From contig MKRS01000486.1 of the NCBI GenBank assembly GCA_001897035.1, positions 1 through 7,686 of the forward strand: a DNA stretch of 7,686 nucleotides, written 5' to 3'. The position numbers were made by a program, and so were the translations under genes. The notes beneath the pieces are model-generated. The model had not been told where the DNA came from and searched no databases. It saw nothing but the letters and a program-made list of their open reading frames with translations. Shown here one piece after another: positions 1 to 6,705 of the stretch (position 1 is the stretch's first letter; each line of letters begins with the position of its first letter). This stretch comes from Bacteroidales bacterium 45-6 (GTDB taxonomy: Bacteria; Bacteroidota; Bacteroidia; Bacteroidales; Dysgonomonadaceae).

Positions 1-1123
1 CCAGCTCCCCGTAAGCCGATGTGAAGGCTTCGCCGACCGCATCGCCCCGCGCCACCAGACGGAGTTGCAGGGCATCGCAGGTGGATGTAAGCTGAGTGTT
101 TAGAAGAGCTGCGCTTGTGAACGGGCATCCCGGATTCTGCATGAGCTGCCCGTAACGGTTGTTAGCCATGGCAGTTGCCACATTCATGAGCATTTTCATG
201 TAGATGGTCCCGACCCTGTTGTTCAGATTCTTCGGAACAGGCGGTCGCTTGATGAAAAGCTCAGCCCTTGTGACTTGCGTTTCAGGATCAGTAACAATGG
301 CTACTATGGGTTTGTTGTTGTCTGGAATTGCAATGGGTGTTTTCTCCATAGGCGTCTTGAAGCGGGGGATGTCGGCCATCGTTTTCTTCAGTTTGGCTTC
401 CATCTCATGCACGTTAAAATCGCCAATAATCACGATAGCCTGCAGATCGGGACGATACCATCGTTGGTAGAAATCTCGCAGCAACTGTGGCTTGAAGGAA
501 CGGAGAAATTCTTCCGAACCCAGCAAATCGCGATGTGCATACCGAGTTTCTCCGTAAAGATAAGAACCGACCTTGTTGGCTGTCCGGAAATCAGGAGTAT
601 TCCGCTGCCTCCGCTCTTCAATGATAACGCCTCTCTCTTTGTCTATTTCTTTCGCATCGAGCGACAGGGAACCCGACCAATCGTGGAGAATCAGCAGCAT
701 GGAATCAACAATCGATTCTCGCTTGAGGGGAACTTGCGAGAGTTTGTAATAGGTCATATCCATTCCGGTGGCAGCATTCAAGTTGGTGCCGAATTGTAGC
801 CCGATGCCTTCGAGCCAAGAAGTCATGCTGTTTTGTGGAAAATGTTTTGTGCCGTTGAAGGCCATGTGTTCCAGAAAATGGGCCAGCCCCGCTTCCGAAT
901 CTTCTTCCTGGATGGCGCCCACATCATAAACGATGTAGAAATCGGCCATGCCGGATGGATTGCTATTGTTGCGCAGGTAATAGGTCATGCCGTTGTTGAG
1001 CTTGCCGACACACACCGCACTGTCCAAAGGAAGCTCATCTCCCATTTTCAGTCGTTGGGCCGCCAAAGAGGCCGCTCCGGAGAGCATAATGACGGCTAAT
1101 ATGATAGATCGTTTTAATTTCAT
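1..1123 (-). CDS. M16 (pitrilysin/insulinase-type) zinc metallopeptidase, N-terminal part; 3' end beyond window
   Basis: Reading the minus strand from the ATG at 1123 gives 374 codons without a stop, running off the left edge. Residues 1-22 form a signal peptide (basic MKLKR start, hydrophobic core, LAA before Q23) with no lipobox, so the protein is probably periplasmic or secreted. The M16 zinc motif HxxEH is complete: HFLEH gives H82, E85 (catalytic base) and H86. The third ligand is E163 in KERGVIIEE, 77 residues after H86, the normal family spacing. Flanking blocks such as KLNNGMTYYLRNN and HMAFNGTKHFP also fit. Bacterial PqqL-like M16 peptidases have about 900 residues in two halves, so the second half should lie outside the window. 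M16 enzymes cleave peptides or small proteins inside a closed chamber. The start lies 37 bases after the stop of the preceding gene, indicating co-transcription. Family assignment is very secure; the substrate is unknown. Confidence 0.96.
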   Translation of the reverse strand, partial: MKLKRSIILAVIMLSGAASLAAQRLKMGDELPLDSAVCVGKLNNGMTYYLRNNSNPSGMADFYIVYDVGAIQEEDSEAGLAHFLEHMAFNGTKHFPQNSMTSWLEGIGLQFGTNLNAATGMDMTYYKLSQVPLKRESIVDSMLLILHDWSGSLSLDAKEIDKERGVIIEERRQRNTPDFRTANKVGSYLYGETRYAHRDLLGSEEFLRSFKPQLLRDFYQRWYRPDLQAIVIIGDFNVHEMEAKLKKTMADIPRFKTPMEKTPIAIPDNNKPIVAIVTDPETQVTRAELFIKRPPVPKNLNNRVGTIYMKMLMNVATAMANNRYGQLMQNPGCPFTSAALLNTQLTSTCDALQLRLVARGDAVGEAFTSAYGEL

Positions 1124-1160
1124 TTTTTTCAAATTTATTTCCAATCAGAAGATCTGCTTC

Positions 1161-3497
1161 TTATTGTTTGGACAAGAAGAGTTTGGCCGGTAGTTGTTTT
1201 GCCACCCCCTTTGAGTCCATTACACTTACAGTTGTTACTTTGATCTGATTTATCAGCACGTCAATGTTGGGGGCATTCACGGGCAGGTTATGCAAGATTT
1301 TGTCTCCTATCGCCGTGATCGTGTCTCCGGCTTCCAGTTGTTTTGCCACCTCGTCTCCCCATACGGCGGCAACTTTCATCACACCGTTGTCCACGCCCGT
1401 ATAGACGGGGCGGTTGTCTCCTTTCCAAACCGTCGCATCCGTGTATGGGGCAAAATGAAATCTTTTGCGAGGGTAGTCAAGCGTTATTTCACCCAAAGAG
1501 GTGATCTTGAAAGGCATCAACAGGTAGCCCGTTCCGCCGGTCATGATCGGAAGATCTTGAAATGCGGCCCCACCTATATGTAATTCCTTCAGCCCTCCCC
1601 GATAAAGCTTGTCGGTGGTTTTTACGATACCGTTTATCATCAGGGCATTAAAGCCTTGGCCGTTCTCCACGTTTCCGATCACTCCGGCATCTGTCCATTC
1701 TTTAAAACCCTGTGCCGACGGGAGCGCAATCGTTTTTGTTCCGTTACCTGTATCAAACAAGGCCGGAACATCATAAAGCTCGTCTTTTCCTTTTACCTTG
1801 ATGGCCAAAAGGGGATGGTTGTATCCGCTGAATCTCAATGTATCCCATTGAGCAATGGTGTTCTCCGGTTCGTTGCCGAGCACAATCGTTTTGTTCTTAG
1901 CATTGATGGAAACCACAAAATTGTTGATGATGGGCACACCGATGATTCCGTCCACGCCCAAAGCGACAAACGTCTGGTTTTGCTGGCTCATCACGGCAGC
2001 CTTTTGATCCTTGACGGTTAGCCCTCCCAACATAAGTTCGGAGATTGTAGCCATTTGGAGCGAACCCTTTATCCCTTCTATCGTATTTCCGGTCTGCTGA
2101 TATGGTAGTTGCTCGGCATTAACCAATCTATCCGACACGCAAGTGTAGCCGGCGCAGGTGTCGAACAAAAAAGAATATGTGTGTCCGTTGATCGTTGCCT
2201 TCACAATGGGAACATTTTCACGTTCTTCGTAGTTCAGCACTGCTTTTCCAGCCTCTTGCCGCGTGTTTGCGGGTACTATGGAACTTGATTTTTTCGCGAG
2301 CTCCATATATTTGACCATTTCCGTTTGCGCCTTGTTCATTTCTCCCTCTTTCCCCAGCTCGTGCCAAAGCGAGGCTTTTCCGGCATACAATGAAGCTTTC
2401 ATTTGGTAGGCACTCATAGTCTCGCCTTGCTCTTTTGCAATCAATTCGTCCATCCATTTTAGGCCTTCAGCAACAGCCTCTTTCTTCTCCTTCACCTGAG
2501 CCAATGATTTTAAGAAGAAAACAAAATATTGCCCGTAGATTTCCTGCGGCAGTATTTTTTCTGATTCTACGGTGCGCATCACCAGGAGCATCTGCCTCCA
2601 GTCGCCTTTTCGCGAGAGGAGAGAGGTGTTGAGCCATACGGAAGCCACGGCTTTTCCCTGATTATTTGGCATCTGTGACACGTAATCCACAAAGTCATTG
2701 TAACGCTGCTGGCTATAAGAGGCAAGGTTGGGTGACATGGCAAAATCCATTGCCGTCTTCACCACCGCACCTGCCAGCTTTGCATCAACCATTGCTCGTT
2801 GATTTTCCAAAGGGATGGCATAAAAACGGGATATATTGTCTCTCACGGCCAATAAAGTTTTTGAAAGCGGGTCGTTTTCATATTGCATGATGATTAACCA
2901 CACCTGTTTCGTGGCCAATTTGTCCAGAGGCAAACTTTCAAGCCATTCCTTCACAACCTGTTGCACCTGAGCTGTCATCCCAGCTTGGCTCAAAGCCTTG
3001 ATAAAACTCATTAGGAAGCCTTCTTCCCGCTCCCCTGAATTATAACGGGCAGCAAGTGCATCGATCCGTTTCGATGGATCAAGAACCATCTTTGCTCCCT
3101 CAATCAGCCAACGGGCATCACCTGCACCCACTAACTTACCTACCGGGTTTTCAGTGGCAGGATCTACGAATATGAGCGTTGGAAGAGAGGTTATGCCCCA
3201 TGACTGAAGACGGGCTTTTCCATCCGCATCCTTCTCCATGTCGTATCCCACATTGACAAAATGCAGGTTGAAAAATTCCCCTACTTTGTCTTGCGTGAAT
3301 ACTTGCGAAGCAAGTTGTTTGCTGGGTGCAGACCTGGCTGAATAACAGTTTACAAAGATCAGCTTATTCTCGGCTTTGGCTTTTTTCACAGCTTTCGACC
3401 ACGAGGAGTTCTCCTCAAAAACAATGCCCAGGTTTTGTGCTGGCATTTTTTGCCCTATAAGAGATAGTACTACCAGAATCAAGAAATATTTTTTCAT
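1161..3497 (-). CDS. Exported multidomain protein: degenerate thioredoxin-like domain, helical middle, two-lobed retropepsin-like aspartic peptidase region, PDZ-like C-terminus
   Basis: The protein has 778 residues and begins with a signal peptide (about 1-20, ending MPA before Q21), so it is probably periplasmic. Residues 28-135 resemble a thioredoxin-like fold: KLIFVNCYSARSAPSKQL aligns with the usual CYTTWCGPCKKL block, but W is R55 and the two redox cysteines are S56 and S59. The cis-proline (SLPT, P106) is kept. Residues 136-415 are mostly helical, with no recognised catalytic motif. Residues 428-545 form a first retropepsin-like lobe: FLFDTCAG (D446) and GVDGIIGVPIINNF (514-527). Residues 560-685 form a second: ALFDTGNGT (D582), followed by a strand-rich block ending LDYPRKRFHF. 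Residues 697-778 resemble a PDZ domain (MKVAAVWGDEVAKQLEAGDTITAIG). The start is supported by the signal peptide and an upstream AAAGAAA. The M16 peptidase follows 37 bases downstream. The aspartic fold is secure, but activity is doubtful because lobe 1 has DTC where DTG is nearly invariant. It could be an active peptidase, a scaffold or a chaperone-like protein. Confidence 0.88.
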   Translation of the reverse strand: MKKYFLILVVLSLIGQKMPAQNLGIVFEENSSWSKAVKKAKAENKLIFVNCYSARSAPSKQLASQVFTQDKVGEFFNLHFVNVGYDMEKDADGKARLQSWGITSLPTLIFVDPATENPVGKLVGAGDARWLIEGAKMVLDPSKRIDALAARYNSGEREEGFLMSFIKALSQAGMTAQVQQVVKEWLESLPLDKLATKQVWLIIMQYENDPLSKTLLAVRDNISRFYAIPLENQRAMVDAKLAGAVVKTAMDFAMSPNLASYSQQRYNDFVDYVSQMPNNQGKAVASVWLNTSLLSRKGDWRQMLLVMRTVESEKILPQEIYGQYFVFFLKSLAQVKEKKEAVAEGLKWMDELIAKEQGETMSAYQMKASLYAGKASLWHELGKEGEMNKAQTEMVKYMELAKKSSSIVPANTRQEAGKAVLNYEERENVPIVKATINGHTYSFLFDTCAGYTCVSDRLVNAEQLPYQQTGNTIEGIKGSLQMATISELMLGGLTVKDQKAAVMSQQNQTFVALGVDGIIGVPIINNFVVSINAKNKTIVLGNEPENTIAQWDTLRFSGYNHPLLAIKVKGKDELYDVPALFDTGNGTKTIALPSAQGFKEWTDAGVIGNVENGQGFNALMINGIVKTTDKLYRGGLKELHIGGAAFQDLPIMTGGTGYLLMPFKITSLGEITLDYPRKRFHFAPYTDATVWKGDNRPVYTGVDNGVMKVAAVWGDEVAKQLEAGDTITAIGDKILHNLPVNAPNIDVLINQIKVTTVSVMDSKGVAKQLPAKLFLSKQ

Positions 3498-3564
3498 CGT
3501 GTTTCTTTATATATGATCCATAACAACAAATCACACAAGTGGCGGCTGCAGAGAGATTTTCTTT

Positions 3565-3598
3565 CAAAAGCATGTTGCACGTTATTCATGTGCGCAAT
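3565..3598 (-). promoter_or_regulatory. Weak candidate Bacteroidota-type promoter for the aspartic-peptidase/M16 operon
   Basis: On the minus strand, TGCTTTTG (3572-3565) matches the Bacteroides -7 consensus TAnnTTTG at all but one fixed position. ATTG (3598-3595), 22 bases upstream, could serve as a poor TTTG -33 box; the usual spacing is 19-21. It lies after the terminator of the upstream operon and about 65 bases before the ATG at 3497, where a promoter is needed. The match is imperfect in both boxes and in spacing, so this is only the best candidate seen. Confidence 0.25.
3575..3597. repeat. Small imperfect inverted repeat in the intergenic region
   Basis: On the plus strand TTGCAC (3575-3580) faces GTGCGCAA (3590-3597) across a 9-base spacer. 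The core GCAC/GTGC pairs exactly, and the outer TT/AA pair after a two-base bulge. It lies between the two boxes of the weak promoter candidate, so it could be an operator or a short hairpin. An element this short can occur by chance. Confidence 0.25.
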
Positions 3599-3627
3599 TC
3601 TCAATTCTAATCCACAGTTCCCTGCCA

Positions 3628-3681
3628 CAAAAAGAAGGGATGCGTCGGGGCATGAATATCTCAATGTCCTGAACGCACCCC
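3628..3681 (-). terminator. Rho-independent-type terminator of the SusD-lipoprotein operon
   Basis: On the minus strand, 22 bases after the TGA of the DUF4998 gene (3705-3703), GGGGTGCGT (3681-3673) pairs with ACGCATCCC (3645-3637), nine pairs including one G-T wobble. The intervening 27 bases can extend the helix: GGACAT can pair with ATGCCC except for one A-C mismatch, leaving a loop of about 10 bases. The stem is followed directly by TTCTTTTTG (3636-3628), the T-run expected of an intrinsic terminator. This separates the surface-lipoprotein operon from the peptidase operon. On the plus strand the T-rich stretch starts further from the stem, so activity in that direction is less likely. Confidence 0.72.
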
Positions 3682-3702
3682 GTCCTCATTTTATTTATTT
3701 TT

Positions 3703-5286
3703 TCACTTTGTGAACGCCATAAACGAACCTAAAGCAGTCCGGTAAAAGCTCACATAATTAGAATTAGCGTCGTAAGCTTTCTTGTAGAAATTGTCACTAA
3801 CTGTCACCCTGATCTTTTGGGCTTGTTTCGCCGTTTTCTTGTCTTTGTTCAAATAGACGAGCGATGTTTCACCTTTTGCGTTTCCGATTGCCACAGATTG
3901 ATTGAAAGCAGCAGGCACCCAAATGCTTGAGGCATCCATGATCTCGATGGATATTAATCCGGAGAGAGATAGAGTCGCATCATTAATGTCCGGCTCCGTA
4001 ATTTTGAAGCCGAGAATATTTGGCATACCTTTCATATCGATGGTGAACACATGGGTTCTCAATTGCGCGGAAGCTGTCGGAAGCCAATATTGGGTATTAT
4101 CGACAAGAAGATTGCCCAATCCGGTTTCGTATCCCATTACGTCCGTCGGACTTTCTGTAATTTCCCAACCACTTGTGTTGAGCAAATTCAAACTTGGCAA
4201 TTGAGGTACAAGATTCTTACCTGCGAACCAGGCTGGGAGCTGATCGAAATAATGCTTGCTGTACTGGTTGATTTCCACTCCCAGCAACTGATTTGCGAGC
4301 TCCAAGGCACCCAGGCTAATGTCTCTGTTTATATCCGACGACAGGGTGGATTTCGCTGTGGCTTCTGTTCCAGACTTGATATACCGGCTTTTTCCCAGAT
4401 TGAGGGTCTTCAGGTTTGGTAAATACAGAATATCCTCCAACGACGCCTGATTGAAATTGATCTCCAAAGTAGATATGTCCGCCACATCACTGCTTTTGAT
4501 TTCTCCATACACTCCGATTTGCGGTCTCAGCTCATTTGCAAAATCGCTATTGAAGGTGGGGAGGTCAAAATACAATGGCAAGGGTTTAAGATCCAAAACT
4601 TTATTGCCAAACGAACCGATTTGCCCTGTCCTGTACACATTTATTGGCTTGTTGAAATCGATATTTTCGCCAATCACGGCATAGGGTTTTCCTTTCGGCA
4701 ATCCGTTTATTTTGTCACCTGCGTTGGCCACATAAAACTGTTCTTGGTCATTCCCTTTTTCGAAATAACCGATCTTGAATGAAATCAAATTGGCGGCCCA
4801 GTTGTCAAAAATCACAAACATTTTCTTGTTTGCCACTTTGATTTGTTTGCGGACCACGTGGGTAAACAGTGCAAGCTCGTCGCTTTCGAAATTGAACGGG
4901 CGTCCATACACGGCATCTCCCAAGGATTTTTTTACGATTTCGCCATTTTCGACTCTGATGGCCCACACGTTGAACATATAGTCGTAATTGTCGGTCAAGC
5001 CCTGAACCAGAAAGTTGACACTATCTTTGTCAATCATCTGCGAATAGGTTTTCGTGCTATTCTTCCACTCGACTAAGATTCCTGTCCTACTGGGATCCAG
5101 TGTCAATTTCCAAGTCAGCAATACAGACTCCCATTGAGGAGTCGCCTTCAGATCGTAAATCTTATTCAGATACTGTATGGGGCCGTTGCCTGCATAATCT
5201 TTGTACGTATCTTCAATATCCTGACATGCCGGCCATATTCCGCAGCACAGGACGAGTATGGTTATGTATCTAAGTATTGCCTTCAT
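3703..5286 (-). CDS. DUF4998-type surface lipoprotein with LRR-like segment and discoidin-like C-terminus
   Basis: The protein has 527 residues and an N-terminal signal ending WPAC, with C21 as the probable lipidated cysteine. The lipobox is imperfect (W at -3), but the acidic CQDIED after it resembles the surface-export signals of Bacteroidota lipoproteins. Residues 28-130 match the DUF4998 pattern, an Ig/fibronectin-like fold at the start of many SusCD-linked proteins: GNGPIQYLNKIYDLKA, then LVEWKNS, and a closing VYGRP. Residues 135-260 are beta-rich and not recognised. Residues 272-303 look leucine-rich-repeat-like (LEDILYLPNLKTLNLG), with another leucine-rich stretch near 358-370. Residues 388-525 resemble an F5/8 type C (discoidin) carbohydrate-binding module: LLVDNTQYW, then FTIDMKG and ILGFKI. 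No catalytic motif was seen. The start is two bases after the TAG of the upstream gene, so translation is probably coupled. The likely role is binding substrate at the cell surface beside SusD; the ligand is unknown. A terminator follows. Confidence 0.85.
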   Translation of the reverse strand: MKAILRYITILVLCCGIWPACQDIEDTYKDYAGNGPIQYLNKIYDLKATPQWESVLLTWKLTLDPSRTGILVEWKNSTKTYSQMIDKDSVNFLVQGLTDNYDYMFNVWAIRVENGEIVKKSLGDAVYGRPFNFESDELALFTHVVRKQIKVANKKMFVIFDNWAANLISFKIGYFEKGNDQEQFYVANAGDKINGLPKGKPYAVIGENIDFNKPINVYRTGQIGSFGNKVLDLKPLPLYFDLPTFNSDFANELRPQIGVYGEIKSSDVADISTLEINFNQASLEDILYLPNLKTLNLGKSRYIKSGTEATAKSTLSSDINRDISLGALELANQLLGVEINQYSKHYFDQLPAWFAGKNLVPQLPSLNLLNTSGWEITESPTDVMGYETGLGNLLVDNTQYWLPTASAQLRTHVFTIDMKGMPNILGFKITEPDINDATLSLSGLISIEIMDASSIWVPAAFNQSVAIGNAKGETSLVYLNKDKKTAKQAQKIRVTVSDNFYKKAYDANSNYVSFYRTALGSFMAFTK

Positions 5287-5288
5287 TT

Positions 5289-6686
5289 CTATTCTTTTTT
5301 AGCGTAAACTTCTATTTCATGGCAGCTCACCATGTTGTTATTGTTGTTAATATTCACGGGAGAATACAAATCCCGGTAGGTCGTCTCAAACTCAATCTTG
5401 TAATAACGGTATTCATTCGTGTCGAATGTAAACGGAACGGACACATATAGGGGTGCTAATGCATTCAGGTCGGTGATTGTTTTTACGGTTACCACTTGTT
5501 GTTTTGCCTTGTTGCAATACCAGCGATCCGTCAATTTCGCATTCGGATCCTGTGCGTAGGTGCCCATCAGTTTCCAATTGGAAGCAGGAATTGTTGCTTG
5601 GTTTGCTTGCGGGTTGTAGTCGTTAGCATCTGTCCATGCATATACCTTTATGGCGCATGGCAGCAAGACAAGATAGCTTGAAGCGCTGGAGCCAAAATCC
5701 TGGTTGGTGGCGTATCCATCCGGATATTTTGCATAGAACCTCATTTCACCGAGCATGGCAGGTCGTTTGAGATCTAAGACGAAATAGACATTGTTTTCTG
5801 CCGTGTGCAACGCGTTGGGCCCCGCTAAAAAGGTGTAAGGCGGAGTTGCCCACCCGGAGGCATAGCGTTCAGCAGAACGTGTCCCTTTCGTGTCTCCGTC
5901 AAACAGGTATTGCTTGCCAAGTGCGCCAGGATTGTAACGAGTTGTTGTGGTATATGCTTTTTCATTCGATTTATTGAAAGGATCTAACAGCTCGAAGTCC
6001 TTATTGGGAAGTATCTCGCGTTCAATACCCGTAATGCCCTTCCACACCACCTTTTTGGCTATCCGTTGCTTGTTATCCTCCGTGGTGATTACAATCGTAT
6101 AAGAAGATTGCTGCTGCGAAGCATCCAAAGTATATGCCTTCGTGAATTTGCCACTTTCCAATTGGAAATTTTCGAGTGTCAGGGTATCCACAGCATGTGT
6201 ATTCGGATTTTCTCCAATAAAAGAGACGGTGGCAGATCCATTTGCAAGACCTTGCAATTCATAAGTGACCTGAAACCCTTCCCAATATGGAGTCACTTGC
6301 ACATTATCGAAAAAGGTGTATAGGTTTGATGGCAATGTGTTGAACTTTAGAATTTTGTCCTCTGATTGCTTGCCATTGCGATCCAAAAAGGAAATTTTCA
6401 CGGGAACATCGCTTTGGGCTGAATTGAAACCATCCAGCAACAACGTATCCACGGAATAATCGCCAATTTTATAGACCGGTGATCCAAATTCATCGGTGTA
6501 TTGCACCCTCACCTTGTTGATACTCGGGTCAGACAACTTATAGTGCAATATGGCACCTCCCTCCACGGGATTGAAAACGAACATGCTGTTGTCGATGGCT
6601 GTGTTGAAGTCTGATTTATCATCGTGGCTACAACTTATCGAACACAGACTAATAAGTATAGATAGGAAAAATGTTATTCTTTTCAT
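5289..6686 (-). CDS. DUF4959/DUF5126/DUF5000 domain surface lipoprotein
   Basis: The protein has 465 residues. A short hydrophobic signal ends SISC, giving lipidated C19, followed by SHDDK, an acidic stretch like the surface-export signal of Bacteroidota lipoproteins. Residues 30-118 match the DUF4959 pattern: NPVEGGAILHYKL, then VRVQYTDEFG and a closing FNTLPSNL. Residues 122-225 match DUF5126, a beta-sandwich (VQVTPYWEGFQVTYEL to VVWKGITG). Residues 226-463 match DUF5000, a discoidin/F5-8C-like domain: YLFDGD at 260-265, VYFVLDLKRPAMLGEMRFY at 300-318, and the closing SCHEIEVYAKK. Proteins with this order of domains are regularly encoded just after SusD in Bacteroidota polysaccharide utilisation loci and are thought to act as surface glycan-binding proteins; no enzyme active site is evident. 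The start lies 19 bases after the SusD stop, preceded by AGGA, a better Shine-Dalgarno than usual for this phylum. Domain names come from recognised sequence patterns, without a profile search. Confidence 0.88.
   Translation of the reverse strand: MKRITFFLSILISLCSISCSHDDKSDFNTAIDNSMFVFNPVEGGAILHYKLSDPSINKVRVQYTDEFGSPVYKIGDYSVDTLLLDGFNSAQSDVPVKISFLDRNGKQSEDKILKFNTLPSNLYTFFDNVQVTPYWEGFQVTYELQGLANGSATVSFIGENPNTHAVDTLTLENFQLESGKFTKAYTLDASQQQSSYTIVITTEDNKQRIAKKVVWKGITGIEREILPNKDFELLDPFNKSNEKAYTTTTRYNPGALGKQYLFDGDTKGTRSAERYASGWATPPYTFLAGPNALHTAENNVYFVLDLKRPAMLGEMRFYAKYPDGYATNQDFGSSASSYLVLLPCAIKVYAWTDANDYNPQANQATIPASNWKLMGTYAQDPNAKLTDRWYCNKAKQQVVTVKTITDLNALAPLYVSVPFTFDTNEYRYYKIEFETTYRDLYSPVNINNNNNMVSCHEIEVYAKKE
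5334..5354 (-). repeat. AAC/AAT triplet run encoding an asparagine tract
   Basis: Near the end of the DUF4959/5126/5000 gene, codons AAT ATT AAC AAC AAT AAC AAC encode N445, I446 and N447-N451 in the last discoidin-like loop before the closing beta strand. It is a short in-frame triplet repeat. Length change there would alter a surface loop without shifting the frame, but it is probably just a low-complexity loop. Confidence 0.5.
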
Positions 6687-6705
6687 GTTTTATTCCTGAT
6701 TAAAT

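Noticed and set aside
204..1193. Several plus-strand open frames opposite the left-end gene
   Set aside because: They are antisense to a clear M16 peptidase reading frame with an intact signal peptide and zinc motif; their products have no recognisable features.
1290..2890. Plus-strand open frames and one alternative minus-strand frame (2218-2457) inside the aspartic peptidase gene
   Set aside because: The main 778-residue frame shows coherent domains throughout; the other frames are compositional shadows without initiation signals.
1161..3497. Possibility that the altered thioredoxin and DTC motifs mark a decaying pseudogene
   Set aside because: The frame is full length, with a good signal peptide and intact downstream domains; the changes are in-frame substitutions at specific sites, not frameshifts or stops.
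3683..3702. A/T-rich tract just after the DUF4998 stop as a second terminator
   Set aside because: It lies before the hairpin on the coding strand and reads as an A-rich run there, so it cannot be the T-run of a minus-strand terminator.
3513..3713. Plus-strand 66-codon open frame in the intergenic region
   Set aside because: It runs through the terminator hairpin and into the 3' end of the opposite gene, has no evident ribosome binding site, and the product shows no recognisable domain, signal or membrane segment.
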